A DNA stretch of 64,000 nucleotides, taken from the NCBI GenBank assembly GCA_943788935.1, contig CALSSE010000010.1:248001-312000 (forward strand). Direction: 5' to 3'. How positions within the stretch are numbered: the stretch's first letter is position 1; every line of letters begins with the position of its first letter. Both the position numbers and the translations under genes were made by a program. Shown piece after piece: positions 56,188-64,000 of the stretch. The notes under the pieces were generated by a model. That model made no database searches and was not told the origin of the DNA. It was given only the letters and a program-made list of their open reading frames with translations. Source of the stretch: an uncultured bacterium (GTDB lineage: Bacteria; Myxococcota_A; Bradymonadia; UBA7976; VGTA01).

Positions 56188-56714
56188 CCATCCACTCCAA
56201 ACCCAAGGTAGGACCACAGTGAATAGGTTCCCCACAGCGCAAAAAAAGTGCTGAGCATTAAGGCAACAATCGAGTTAAATAAGCGCTCTATGACACAGGC
56301 CATAACATTTGAGAGACACAATAACCCCAGGCTGATCATCACTTTATTTATCAAAGCCCAAGCGTTAATGAGAGTCATCTGAGTCAGCCATACCCATGTT
56401 GGTATACTGAATACCACATAGGTTAAGATTCCGATAACGCTGAGTATGAGGCTGTACTTAAGGTGAATATCCTCTTTGATGCCATGAAAACCTCTATCGA
56501 GACCCCATGAGGTCGTGATAATCACCCCGAGCAGGGTCCAAATTAACCACACGATAGAAAAAGCATGATCCTGCCATCGCCCATTAAACCATAAATCAGC
56601 ATGATTGTAGATCACCTCTAGGCAGAGAGGTCCTGCTAACGCTGAGGTAGTGGCGATGAGCCCTAAGCCACTATAGGCAGAGGGCCTTAGAAGTAAGATC
56701 TTTACTGAGCTCAT
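56184..56714 (-). CDS. Small polytopic membrane protein, ABC-permease-like candidate
   Basis: Start ATG 56714 overlaps the preceding ABC gene's TGA (ATGA); GTG 56720 is an alternative. 176 residues with five predicted helices (ATTSALAGPLCLEVIY, FSIVWLIWTLLGVIITTSWG, LILSVIGILTYVVF, WALINKVMISLGLLCLSNV, LFNSIVALMLSTFFALWG). No permease signature is recognised. Coupling by overlap to an ABC ATPase gene suggests that it forms the membrane part of that system. Confidence 0.68.
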   Translation of the reverse strand: MSSVKILLLRPSAYSGLGLIATTSALAGPLCLEVIYNHADLWFNGRWQDHAFSIVWLIWTLLGVIITTSWGLDRGFHGIKEDIHLKYSLILSVIGILTYVVFSIPTWVWLTQMTLINAWALINKVMISLGLLCLSNVMACVIERLFNSIVALMLSTFFALWGTYSLWSYLGFGVDG

Positions 56715-57412
56715 TTCCACCCCTGAGCGTGATAGATAAATGATTGAAAGTCTTCATCACTCTTCTGTCTCTGATCACCTTCTGCGATATACCCATTTTT
56801 GACCCATACTACCCGTTGGCACATACGGAATGGGAGATTTGGTGAGTTCGTAGCGATCAGTACTGTCTTACCTCGGTCATTCAGTTTGCGGATCGCTCTC
56901 CTTAAACATTGGAAAGCGATGCCGTCAAGGAAGGCATCCGGCTGATCAAGGAGGTAAATTTCAGGATCGATGGCCCATACACGAGCTAAATCAAGGCATC
57001 GACGTTGGCTGTGAGAGAGGTTGGAGACAGGTAGCATCTTGTAGGGAATTAAACCAAAGGTCATAAGCGCTTCTTCTTCTCGCGCTTCGCGGTCTCTGAT
57101 CTCTCCCCGCACACTCGACCAATAACTCATCCACCCATCGACTGATAAATCATAGGGGCCGACGAGCTCTGGGGTACTAATCGCGGTCGCTCGGCGCAAT
57201 TGATCAAGGTGACGAGTCACATCTTTTTGGCCAAGACGTATTCGTCCACGATTAGGTTTAAGGCTCCCTGAAGCGAGCTTGAGCACTGATGATTTACCAC
57301 AGCCTGCTAGTCCTACCAAGCCAATGACCTCACCTAGCTTCACGACTAAGTCAAGCTCATTAAGGACTGGCGCTAGCTCACCGTCGAGAAAAACACTCGC
57401 GAGTTGAATCAT
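56711..57412 (-). CDS. ABC transporter ATPase with degenerate catalytic motifs
   Basis: Start ATG 57412 (AGG just upstream), 4 bases after the kdsA stop; longer starts overlap kdsA. Walker A GLAGCGKSSVLKLA is intact. The signature is LSHSQRR instead of LSGGQ, the Walker B ends YLLDQPDAF (catalytic Glu replaced by Gln) and the H-loop reads LIATNSPN (His replaced by Asn). These changes predict weak or absent hydrolysis. Length 233 is normal. It is followed by an overlapping membrane gene. Substrate unknown. Confidence 0.87.
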   Translation of the reverse strand: MIQLASVFLDGELAPVLNELDLVVKLGEVIGLVGLAGCGKSSVLKLASGSLKPNRGRIRLGQKDVTRHLDQLRRATAISTPELVGPYDLSVDGWMSYWSSVRGEIRDREAREEEALMTFGLIPYKMLPVSNLSHSQRRCLDLARVWAIDPEIYLLDQPDAFLDGIAFQCLRRAIRKLNDRGKTVLIATNSPNLPFRMCQRVVWVKNGYIAEGDQRQKSDEDFQSFIYHAQGWK

Positions 57413-57416
57413 TAAC

Positions 57417-58346
57417 CTATATCTCCCCTGGTCGTGCCATGTGAGCTTTGATGTACTGATCAAGCTCAACTATCTGATGTACCACCCAATCTAGTGATGA
57501 GAGAGGCAAGGCGCAAGCCCCATCACACCAAGCGTGGTCAGGCTGTGGATGACACTCTAAAAATAATGCGGATAAACCTTGGCTGACGCCAGCGGTCGCG
57601 AGTGGGAGAGTCAGAGCCGATCTTCCTCCAGCAGCGATCTTAGAAGGATCTCCGACGCCTGGCAGCTGTAAAGCGTGTGTTACATCAAAGCTGACAGGTC
57701 GTTGATGTGATTTAAGCTGAGTAAAGCTGAGTGGATCAACGATAAGTTGACCATAACCAAACATCGTTCCCCGTTCACAGAGTATGATGTGCTCTTGACC
57801 AAAATATGAGCATTTCTCAACGATCGCCTTTAGCTCATGAGGTGCATGAAGCTGCATCTTTTTAATATGTAGAGGTTTATGAGTCTCACAGGCAGCTCGT
57901 AATAAGTCTGTCTGTCGGCACAGAAAGGCAGGTATCTGTATGAGGTCTACTACATCGGCGACGAGAGATGCTTGGGCCTCTGTATGGATGTCGGTCATCA
58001 CCGGGAGCTGATATCTCTCTCTAATATCCTGTAAACGAGAAAGGCCCTCCTTAAGCCCAGGTCCACGCGCACTGCTGAGGCTGCTTCGGTTAGCCTTATC
58101 AAATGAGGCTTTAAAGATGACTGAGAGGTTATATTTAACAGAAATCCTCTTAATCTCCTCGACACAGCGCTCAACGGTCCGCTCTTCCTCAAGCACATTC
58201 ATCCCTAGCATGAAGGTTAAGGGACGGTGATTACCGATCTTAATCTCTCCGGACGGACCACGGACGACGACCTCAGTCATGGCTGATGATTGATCGACTC
58301 GGTGAACGAGTGATGATGAGCTAGGTTGAGGTGAGATGATGGGCAT
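57417..58346 (-). CDS. kdsA: 3-deoxy-8-phosphooctulonate synthase
   Basis: Condenses phosphoenolpyruvate with arabinose 5-phosphate to Kdo-8-phosphate, for lipopolysaccharide core. Motifs: MLGMNVLEEE, VIFKASFDKANRSS, RGPGLKEGL, VMTDIHTEAQ, LIQIPAFLCRQTDLL, HIKKMQ, LCERGTMFGYGQL, VSFDVTHALQLPGVG and ALFLECHPQPDHAWCDGACAL. ATG with GGTGGA 6 bases upstream. An N-terminal extension of about 20 residues precedes the core. It leads the ABC/membrane/MoxR cluster with 4- to 11-base spacings, implying a shared transcript. Confidence 0.94.
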   Translation of the reverse strand: MPIISPQPSSSSLVHRVDQSSAMTEVVVRGPSGEIKIGNHRPLTFMLGMNVLEEERTVERCVEEIKRISVKYNLSVIFKASFDKANRSSLSSARGPGLKEGLSRLQDIRERYQLPVMTDIHTEAQASLVADVVDLIQIPAFLCRQTDLLRAACETHKPLHIKKMQLHAPHELKAIVEKCSYFGQEHIILCERGTMFGYGQLIVDPLSFTQLKSHQRPVSFDVTHALQLPGVGDPSKIAAGGRSALTLPLATAGVSQGLSALFLECHPQPDHAWCDGACALPLSSLDWVVHQIVELDQYIKAHMARPGEI

Positions 58347-58357
58347 AATAGATCCAC

Positions 58358-59452
58358 CTATGCTTTAGCCTCTTGTTTTTTTTGATCTCGCACTGCTTGA
58401 GGACGCTCATTGCTCTTTCGCTCGGTTTGATAGGGCATTGGTCGGCCGATATGCTTCTCATTTCTCATCTCTGCGAGCTTGATTTGTTTGTGACGCTCAC
58501 GGAAGCTCGCTTTACGCTCATCAGTGAGGACATCAAAACAGTAGGGACAGCAGACACCGGGTTCATATTGTTCACTCTGTTTTTGGGCTTCAGTGATCGG
58601 GGAGCGACAGCCATGGCAGAGATCATATTCACCAGGTTTGAGTCCATGAGCGACCGAAACTCGTTCATCAAAAACGAAACACTCGCCTTGCCATAAGCTC
58701 TTCTCTTCTGCCACCTCCTCAAGGTACTTTAAAATACCTCCTTCAAGATGAAACACTTCATCATAGCCAAGGGTCTTCATGTATGAAGTCGCCTTCTCAC
58801 AACGGATCCCACCCGTACAAAACATCGCTACTTTAGGCTTTTCCTGAAGAAGATCGCGATGATCTTCAATCCATTGAGGAAATTCTCTGAAGCTGGTGGT
58901 GTTAGGATTGATCGCTCCTTCAAAAGTCCCAATTCTATACTCATAATCATTGCGAGTATCTACGAGGACAGTATTCGGGTCAGAGATTAACTCGTTCCAC
59001 TCTTTAGGCTTAACGTAAGTACCGACGACTTTATTCGGATCGACTCCAGGAACGCCCATTGTAACGATTTCTCGCTTCAAATTGACCTTAGCTCGGTGGA
59101 ACGGTTCCTCAAAAGCGTATGACTCTTTGTAGGGGAGGTCGCTGAGTCGAGGGTCTTGACGAAGACAGGTAATAAATTCATCGAGTGTGTCTCTAGAGCC
59201 AGCAACCGTGCCATTAATCCCCTCTTGAGCGAGTAATAATGAGCCTTTGATCTCTAAGCGATTCATCTCAGCGAGAATCTTAGGCTTAAGGTCTTCAAAA
59301 TCATTGAGAGGAACAAACTTATAAAGAGCAGCCACGATAAAAGACGCTTCACCTCTCAGCGCCTCATTCAAACTTATATCTCGCAGCTGATCGCTCGTTG
59401 CCTGATCTGCTGTTGTCTGATCTCTCGTTGTCTGATCTTGTTGAGCGCTCAT
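58358..59452 (-). CDS. trhO: tRNA uridine(34) hydroxylase TrhO (rhodanese family)
   Basis: The N-terminal acylphosphatase-like part ([32 protein letters not shown]) and the rhodanese domain with active Cys in [10 protein letters not shown] identify the TrhO/YceA family, which makes 5-hydroxyuridine at tRNA position 34 using oxygen. A Cys zinc segment (CHGC...CCPYC) follows in the C-terminus. Start at ATG 59452 with AAGGAG 6 bases upstream; an adjacent ATG at 59455 is too close. The N-terminus has a [12 protein letters not shown] repeat. It is 11 bases upstream of kdsA and shares its strand. Confidence 0.94.
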   Translation of the reverse strand: MSAQQDQTTRDQTTADQATSDQLRDISLNEALRGEASFIVAALYKFVPLNDFEDLKPKILAEMNRLEIKGSLLLAQEGINGTVAGSRDTLDEFITCLRQDPRLSDLPYKESYAFEEPFHRAKVNLKREIVTMGVPGVDPNKVVGTYVKPKEWNELISDPNTVLVDTRNDYEYRIGTFEGAINPNTTSFREFPQWIEDHRDLLQEKPKVAMFCTGGIRCEKATSYMKTLGYDEVFHLEGGILKYLEEVAEEKSLWQGECFVFDERVSVAHGLKPGEYDLCHGCRSPITEAQKQSEQYEPGVCCPYCFDVLTDERKASFRERHKQIKLAEMRNEKHIGRPMPYQTERKSNERPQAVRDQKKQEAKA

Positions 59453-59657
59453 CATACACTCCTTTCATAAGATTTCTCAGCTATCAGGATCGGTGGCCAA
59501 TGTGATCATCGTATCATCACTCGTCTCTCAGCTAAACTGAGTAAGCCAAATCGAGTACAATGACTCTCTTATACTAGCTATACTCTTTTTTCAGTACCAT
59601 AGTTGCCATCATAATCTAGTGATATGTGACTAGGCTCTGAATATTTTATCTCTATAT

Positions 59658-60638
59658 TCAGCCAAGGCTCTCAGAGTCAAGAGGATCCCTGCTCGCTCTC
59701 CCCAAACAAGGTTCAAATATGGGCTGTTGCCCACGCGATGCCCTGAGCTCATCATTTGGGTTTGTTCGGTTCACGATAACCGCCGTTAGCAGAGCGAGGA
59801 CTAAGCCTGCGAGGACATCAACTGCGTAATGCCAGCGCAAGTATAAAGTAGCGACCATAATGTTTATTGTCGCGAAGAAGATTAAGCCCCATAAGGCGAC
59901 CTTTAGTTTATTAAGAGTCATTGAGCGACGATTCATGGCGAGGTAGATCACTAAAAACGAGGGGAGGGCAGTATGCAGCGAAGGGAATATATCGAGTAGA
60001 GCTCCTTGAGCGATAACCGCTTGCTTCACCAGATCCCAAAAGAGTCCGCCTTGTAACTCAGATTCAAACTCTAGGGCGACATAAGGTCCTCGTCCGGGGA
60101 CGAGAGTGTAGAGGATATGACCGAAGCATACGATCATTACTGAACCTTGAACTACTCCTCTCGCAATCAACGAGCGACCAAAAAAAGCGCTCGGTATTGT
60201 GGCTAAACCAACGATAAAGAAATAGTTGTAGTAGAAGAAGGCAAACCACTCGGTGACCATAGGTGTATGGAAGTACTCAAGCATCTGTGCGGGCACACCG
60301 CCAAAAATCACTCGATCGATGTCAGCGAGTTGGGCATCGACTAGAGTAGGCTGGAGGGCTGCTAGCGCTTCCCTCATCGCGAGTAGGTAAAGACCTAAGA
60401 CGCTGAATAACAGGATAAATCGATGAGTGATTCCACGGGCGCGAGGGTGAGAGAGCACCTCACCTCTTGTGAGGAGAAGACTACATATATAAAGAAGCAA
60501 AGTCCCTTGAAATACTCCGATCGCAGCCTCAGCGTCTTCGCTGTGGGGCGCCAATAGTAGTCGGATATTGAAGTAGATGAGAAAGAAGAAAACACTAAAA
60601 TCAATAAAGCTAAAATTGCGGAGTGTTTTTTTGATCAT
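59658..60638 (-). CDS. PAP2-superfamily membrane phosphatase/transferase
   Basis: Start at ATG 60638, with GGTGAG about 5 bases upstream; upstream ATGs at 60671 and GTG-like starts lack a good ribosome site. About six membrane helices. PAP2 motifs in order: GHILYTLVPGRGPY (variant of motif 1), FPSLHTALPSF (motif 2, PSxH) and YLRWHYAVDVLAG (motif 3, SRxxxxxHxxxD-like). This arrangement resembles inositol-phosphorylceramide/phosphatidylinositol-phosphate-type enzymes as well as simple lipid phosphatases. Predicted at the inner membrane; substrate not determinable from sequence. Confidence 0.85.
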   Translation of the reverse strand: MIKKTLRNFSFIDFSVFFFLIYFNIRLLLAPHSEDAEAAIGVFQGTLLLYICSLLLTRGEVLSHPRARGITHRFILLFSVLGLYLLAMREALAALQPTLVDAQLADIDRVIFGGVPAQMLEYFHTPMVTEWFAFFYYNYFFIVGLATIPSAFFGRSLIARGVVQGSVMIVCFGHILYTLVPGRGPYVALEFESELQGGLFWDLVKQAVIAQGALLDIFPSLHTALPSFLVIYLAMNRRSMTLNKLKVALWGLIFFATINIMVATLYLRWHYAVDVLAGLVLALLTAVIVNRTNPNDELRASRGQQPIFEPCLGRASRDPLDSESLG

Positions 60639-60726
60639 TTGACTCACCCTAATCTTAATATTTATCTTCATTATATTATCGAATCCTATACCTTTGATCC
60701 CAACCACTTACTCACGAAGGACTATA

Positions 60727-61704
60727 ATGGAGCTCTCTGACAAACTTAAGACTGAACTAGACAGCATACATGGAAGAATGAAAGGGGATTCTCGCAGATT
60801 AGTGTATGCGCTTATCCGTTCTCAATTGAATGAATACCGTTTGGATTGCGAGAAAAGTATTTTTCATACTGTGGGTGAACTAGCTCTACAGTGCGTGCTG
60901 GGAATCGGTACCGGTTTATTGTTTTTTCTCATTTTATGGTTCATCTTGCCATCGTTCCTGTTTGATTGGGGAACCTTTCTGATCATATTCATGATCGGCA
61001 CCATCGCTTATAAAGGAAAAGAGTTAACAGAGTCATCTCGGGTCACGCTCTCTATGGAGACGATTGAAGATGAAAAAGGAGAGCGGAAGCAACTAGATCG
61101 AATCATCTTAGGGAAAGTTGAGAAGATATTAAGTAATCGTACGATCAGCTTTCTAGTAATCACAATGGGCTTAGCCCTCTCCATTCAGACCTCCATGATT
61201 TGGTTACATTCTAGTCACATGGGTTATGGAGCTGATATCTCGTTTCTTAAAGCGTTCTTGATCTCCTTAGATAACCTTTTGCATGGGGTCTGTTTGGATG
61301 CCTTTGAAATTTACGGGATCACTATCGCGCAGAGTCTTGAAGACCTACCTTTCATACACAAAACTTTAGTTTTTGGGTTTCGTCTTATCTATGATGCCTG
61401 CTTTATTACGGGGGGCTTCTTGTTATTTAAGCGTATACAGATGAAGTCACTGATCATGAGTATTCCTGCTCAGCCCACCATGGAGCAATTCAGAGAGTGG
61501 ATGGACAATGTTACTCAATCAGAGAGTGGATGGCTCTCTCACTACACTGAAGAGACGATGTTTATTGTGATCTCAAATCACTATATTCATCGACGACATA
61601 ACGAGGTAAAGATCCTCACCAAAAGTTTTAAACATCTACCCGTCAGTCAGCCGGTGAGGGCGTTGTTTGTTGATGATGAGACAGGGGCGCCACTCTGGAC
61701 TTGA
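60727..61704 (+). CDS. Unknown membrane protein
   Basis: Start at ATG 60727 (GAAGGA 7 bases upstream). Four hydrophobic segments near 50-70, 77-95, 146-170 and 225-245, with charged loops. The segment SFLKAFLISLDNLLHGVCLDAFEIYGI looks like a pore or re-entrant loop, raising the possibility of an ion-channel-like protein, but I see no canonical selectivity motif. The divergent PAP2 gene shares an 88-base promoter region. Confidence 0.66.
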   Translation: MELSDKLKTELDSIHGRMKGDSRRLVYALIRSQLNEYRLDCEKSIFHTVGELALQCVLGIGTGLLFFLILWFILPSFLFDWGTFLIIFMIGTIAYKGKELTESSRVTLSMETIEDEKGERKQLDRIILGKVEKILSNRTISFLVITMGLALSIQTSMIWLHSSHMGYGADISFLKAFLISLDNLLHGVCLDAFEIYGITIAQSLEDLPFIHKTLVFGFRLIYDACFITGGFLLFKRIQMKSLIMSIPAQPTMEQFREWMDNVTQSESGWLSHYTEETMFIVISNHYIHRRHNEVKILTKSFKHLPVSQPVRALFVDDETGAPLWT

Positions 61705-61837
61705 TGCCAGAAGCTAGTCCCTCGGCTACTCACGCCAATAGAATGCTCATAATGAATGTGTGGATTCAAGCGTAGGTTTGACAGCTTGAGATTGATCCTC
61801 ACACCCCGTACTCATCATCCCTGCCGACAGGAAATCT

Positions 61838-61861
61838 GTGATCACGGTAATGAGTGATCAC
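61838..61861. promoter_or_regulatory. Pair of GTGATCAC palindromes
   Basis: Two identical 8-base palindromes with an 8-base spacer (centres 16 bases apart). They could form one extended operator or simply be two GATC-containing sites; regulator unknown. Confidence 0.35.
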
Positions 61862-61986
61862 TTAGACCCCAATTGGCAGTTGAGTGAGAGTGTTTATATG
61901 CTTTAGATTCATATGAAGACTCCACAGGCTTTATCGCTGACATCCAAATGATGAGATAATATCGTTGTTCTTTATGTGTATTAAGT

Positions 61987-62049
61987 TGTGTTCTGCATAT
62001 ATTCGCTGTGTCCTACTTATATTATGCTGTGCCCTGCTCATATTATAAC
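61987..62049. repeat. Three imperfect AT-rich direct repeats
   Basis: Units tgtgttctgcatatattcgc, then a 21-base and a 22-base variant (tgtgtcctacttatatt..., tgtgccctgctcatatt...). Each contains a TATATT/TATTAT core resembling a -10 element. Located about 220 bases upstream of the YciI-like gene. Confidence 0.6.
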
Positions 62050-62271
62050 GTTAGTTATCCTAAAACTGTAAATTACTTTATGTATTTACACTTTTGAATC
62101 AAAGAGCTGAAGTTAATATGTTCAATGAGATTCCAGATGCGGCAATGCTGATAAACAGTTATTGTAGAGTCATGATGAACATTTGTACTCTAGACTCATA
62201 GGCGACGAGGGGTATATTATTTAAACACTATTTGAGGTTCATCGATCACCTAACCTACTAAGGAGGGCACC

Positions 62272-62568
62272 ATGCTCTTTACATTTATCTGCGTAGACGT
62301 CGAGGACAGTTTAGCCGCTCGTAAGGCGTCTCGTCCTGATCATTTAGCGCGTCTCAAGGTTCTTAATGAGGCGGGGCGACTCATCCTCGCCGGTCCTCAT
62401 CCAAGTTCACATTCGACCGCAGAAAACCCTCAATACACAGGCAGCTTGATCGTCGCTGAATTTAGCTCTCTAGAGGCGGCAGAGGATTGGGCCGCCCAAG
62501 ACCCATATATTGAAGCAGGAGTCTATCGAGAAGTGATCGTGAAGCCCTTTATCAAAGCGCTCCCATAG
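62272..62568 (+). CDS. YciI-family protein
   Basis: 98 residues of the YciI-like fold: MLFTFICVDVEDSLAARKASRPDHLARLKVL, AGRLILAGPHPS and LEAAEDWAAQDPYIEAGVY. The His in RPDHLARL and the Asp in AAQDPY sit where the family has its conserved pair. The role of this family is often undefined; some members are dehalogenase- or muconolactone-like. ATG with an optimal ribosome site (AAGGAGG) 6 bases upstream. Single gene. Confidence 0.9.
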   Translation: MLFTFICVDVEDSLAARKASRPDHLARLKVLNEAGRLILAGPHPSSHSTAENPQYTGSLIVAEFSSLEAAEDWAAQDPYIEAGVYREVIVKPFIKALP

Positions 62569-62783
62569 AGCCCAATAGAGATCCTCTCGCCTGTAATGAC
62601 CTATGCTACCCTGTCCCAGTGGTCATGACTCATGAGCTGTGTGCTGTGGCTATCGACAGCCTAAACCCTCTTATTAATCACTAAAGCAAACCATTAGATA
62701 ATATATTAATGCCTAACTATTTTATAATTAGGTCTAAATCGAAACGTAACCTCACTATAGTTATTAACACAATGATTAATAAC

Positions 62784-64000
62784 CTAAGGAGAAGGACATC
62801 CCGGCGCCCCTGTCGGTTCACCACTGAGCGGTCCAACACATGGCGCGCAAACATAGCTCGAGGGACAAGAAGCTCGATCGAGAGTGAACTCAAGAGTGAG
62901 CTTAAGACATGTAGAGAGACAAACTCCCTGGTACTCACCTCCTAAGGCGCCCCCCCCTATACATGTTTGTGGCGTCCAAGTAGGGTCTACAAAGTCGAGA
63001 GGGATACACATTAAATCTCGATGACCTTCTCGTCGGCAGGATCTCACACTCCTCTCTTGATTATCGGGAACAACCCCTGCATCGAGACATATTCCCGCTC
63101 CACCACAGCAGACAGGAGGCTCCGAAGAGCTAGGGTCTTCTTCCCCACCTCCCTGCCCCTCACTTGATTCGGGTTCTTCCCCCTCTTCCTCTTCGCTCTG
63201 CGGCTCTCCACTTCTCTGTGGAGCACACGAGATCTCTCCACATGCACCGGTCTCCAGTCCATCAAGAGGACTCACACAGGGTACACAGACTTGACCACTC
63301 TCACAGAGGTCTTGAGGGAGTAGCGCCGCAGTCTCAGCGACACTTGGAAGACAGGTTGATAAACATACTCCAGCAGCTCCGCCTATAGAAGAGCAGGCTT
63401 GAGGAAGGATTGAGCCCTCTGCCTCCAAGATCGACTTGGGTACACAGAGACCTCCATCATCGCACTCTGAGAGGAGGCTCGCGAAGCCTTCGGGGATGGT
63501 CTCTCGTTGAACACATCTCGCCTCATCTGTTTCACAGCAGGCTGAGAGCTCATCGACGTTTACCTCGAAGCACTGACCACTCCATTCATTCGATGTGGTA
63601 CCTGCCTCTGTGCTCATCAAGTCACCCTCCCTCTCTTCATCCCCACTCATTAATTCATCCCCACCTGCAAAAGAGTCAAGGTTCCGGTCAGAATCAGAGC
63701 TCAGCATTGATGAGAGCTCTGACGGCGGGAGAGCGTTGAGATCTGGGATAAATTTCATCAGACCAAGAGTTGGACGCTCATTGATCGCAAGGATCGAGAA
63801 GATCCCCAACATGGGAACATAGAGTGAACCATCAGGACCGACTGTGACTGTCGCCGCTGAATCATCAGGGAGGTCATGATGCCACACTAGCTCTCCGCTA
63901 AAGCGATCGAGGACCACTATTCGGTCCACGGTTTCATGGGGAAGTCTGAAGCCTGGAAGACCTTGTTCAGATGGAGTGACTCTACTCGCGCTACCGATAA
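62784..64000 (-). CDS. Secreted Cys-rich protein, N-terminus beyond the window
   Basis: The frame remains open through the window end. The upstream part includes VVLDRFSGELVWHHDLPDDSAATVTVGPDGSLYVPM, like a PQQ/BamB-type propeller blade. An acidic Ser/Asp linker follows, then a Cys-rich region with two related modules: GVCLSTC...LCESGQVCVPCVSPLDG and GVCLSTC...SCPSSYVCAPCVGPLSG, about 160 residues apart, separated by a Glu/Ser/Gly-rich linker. Stop at 62784. GTG 63929 is the first start in the window but the true start lies beyond. Probably a surface protein. Confidence 0.78.
   Translation of the reverse strand, partial: IGSASRVTPSEQGLPGFRLPHETVDRIVVLDRFSGELVWHHDLPDDSAATVTVGPDGSLYVPMLGIFSILAINERPTLGLMKFIPDLNALPPSELSSMLSSDSDRNLDSFAGGDELMSGDEEREGDLMSTEAGTTSNEWSGQCFEVNVDELSACCETDEARCVQRETIPEGFASLLSECDDGGLCVPKSILEAEGSILPQACSSIGGAAGVCLSTCLPSVAETAALLPQDLCESGQVCVPCVSPLDGLETGACGEISCAPQRSGEPQSEEEEGEEPESSEGQGGGEEDPSSSEPPVCCGGAGICLDAGVVPDNQERSVRSCRREGHRDLMCIPLDFVDPTWTPQTCIGGGALGGEYQGVCLSTCLKLTLEFTLDRASCPSSYVCAPCVGPLSGEPTGAPGCPSP

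Larger units (their letters stand above)
61705..62271. other. 567-bp AT-richer intergenic region without a recognisable gene
   Basis: No plausible ORF, tRNA or clear terminator. It holds two GTGATCAC palindromes (61838-61845 and 61854-61861) and three imperfect 20-22 bp direct repeats (61987-62049). The downstream end has the ribosome site AAGGAGGGCACC of the YciI gene. Confidence 0.6.

Overview
The window reads as a chromosomal segment of a deltaproteobacterial-lineage bacterium, most likely Myxococcota and perhaps Bradymonadales-like. The signs are many large secreted lipoproteins with TIG, VCBS, TPR and Cys-rich modules, a Hanks-type kinase with an N-terminal zinc ribbon, an FHA/sigma-54 activator, a hybrid histidine kinase, a mevalonate-type GHMP kinase, and lineage-style tetrapeptide linkers (MAGD, MAGE, AGTNT, AEKP). 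Base composition looks close to half G+C. This placement is inference, because no rRNA marker is present. I saw no tRNA, rRNA, CRISPR array, insertion sequence, integrase or phage gene.

Layout. 0-3.9 kb: a truncated lipoprotein, an enoyl-CoA isomerase-like protein and a long TrkH/KtrB potassium transporter. 4-13.3 kb: a kinase carrying a (GA)14 tract, a TPR-like protein, a giant DUF3857/transglutaminase protein and a glycine-rich MAGD-repeat lipoprotein. 13.5-22.5 kb: a lipid kinase, a His-rich secreted protein, a glutathionyl-hydroquinone reductase, an ALDH16-DeoC pair that resembles animal proteins, and a metallopeptidase whose propeptide is encoded by a separate abutting gene. 22.6-31.9 kb: an acyl-CoA dehydrogenase, an OB-fold lipoprotein, a 2OG-oxygenase-like protein, an MTA phosphorylase with a PfkB kinase, and a HAMP sensor coupled to a NamZ-type muramidase. 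32-35.7 kb: sigma-54 activator and hybrid kinase. 36-46.4 kb: metallophosphoesterase, low-complexity protein, several lipoproteins and a double cNMP-binding protein. 46.4-52.6 kb: phosphomevalonate kinase, rhomboid, then IscA followed by strongly degenerate HscB-like and HscA-like proteins, a LolB-like lipoprotein and a lone MshEN domain. 52.6-60.6 kb, minus strand: a tight KdsA - ABC ATPase - two membrane proteins - MoxR - DUF58 - SUI1 run with TrhO and a PAP2 enzyme upstream. The end holds a membrane protein, a 567-bp intergenic stretch, YciI and the edge of a Cys-rich secreted protein.

The points I consider most worth a second look are these. (1) The IscA-HscB-HscA-like locus has lost the J-domain HPD and the Hsp70 phosphate-binding motifs but keeps the folds. 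(2) Three tandem copies of a 20-bp Shine-Dalgarno/ATG cassette in front of moxR create two mini-ORFs linked by ATGA overlaps. (3) Three single-base homopolymer insertions break moxR and the DUF58 gene. (4) The propeptide and protease are split across two genes. (5) The ALDH16-DERA pair is eukaryote-like.
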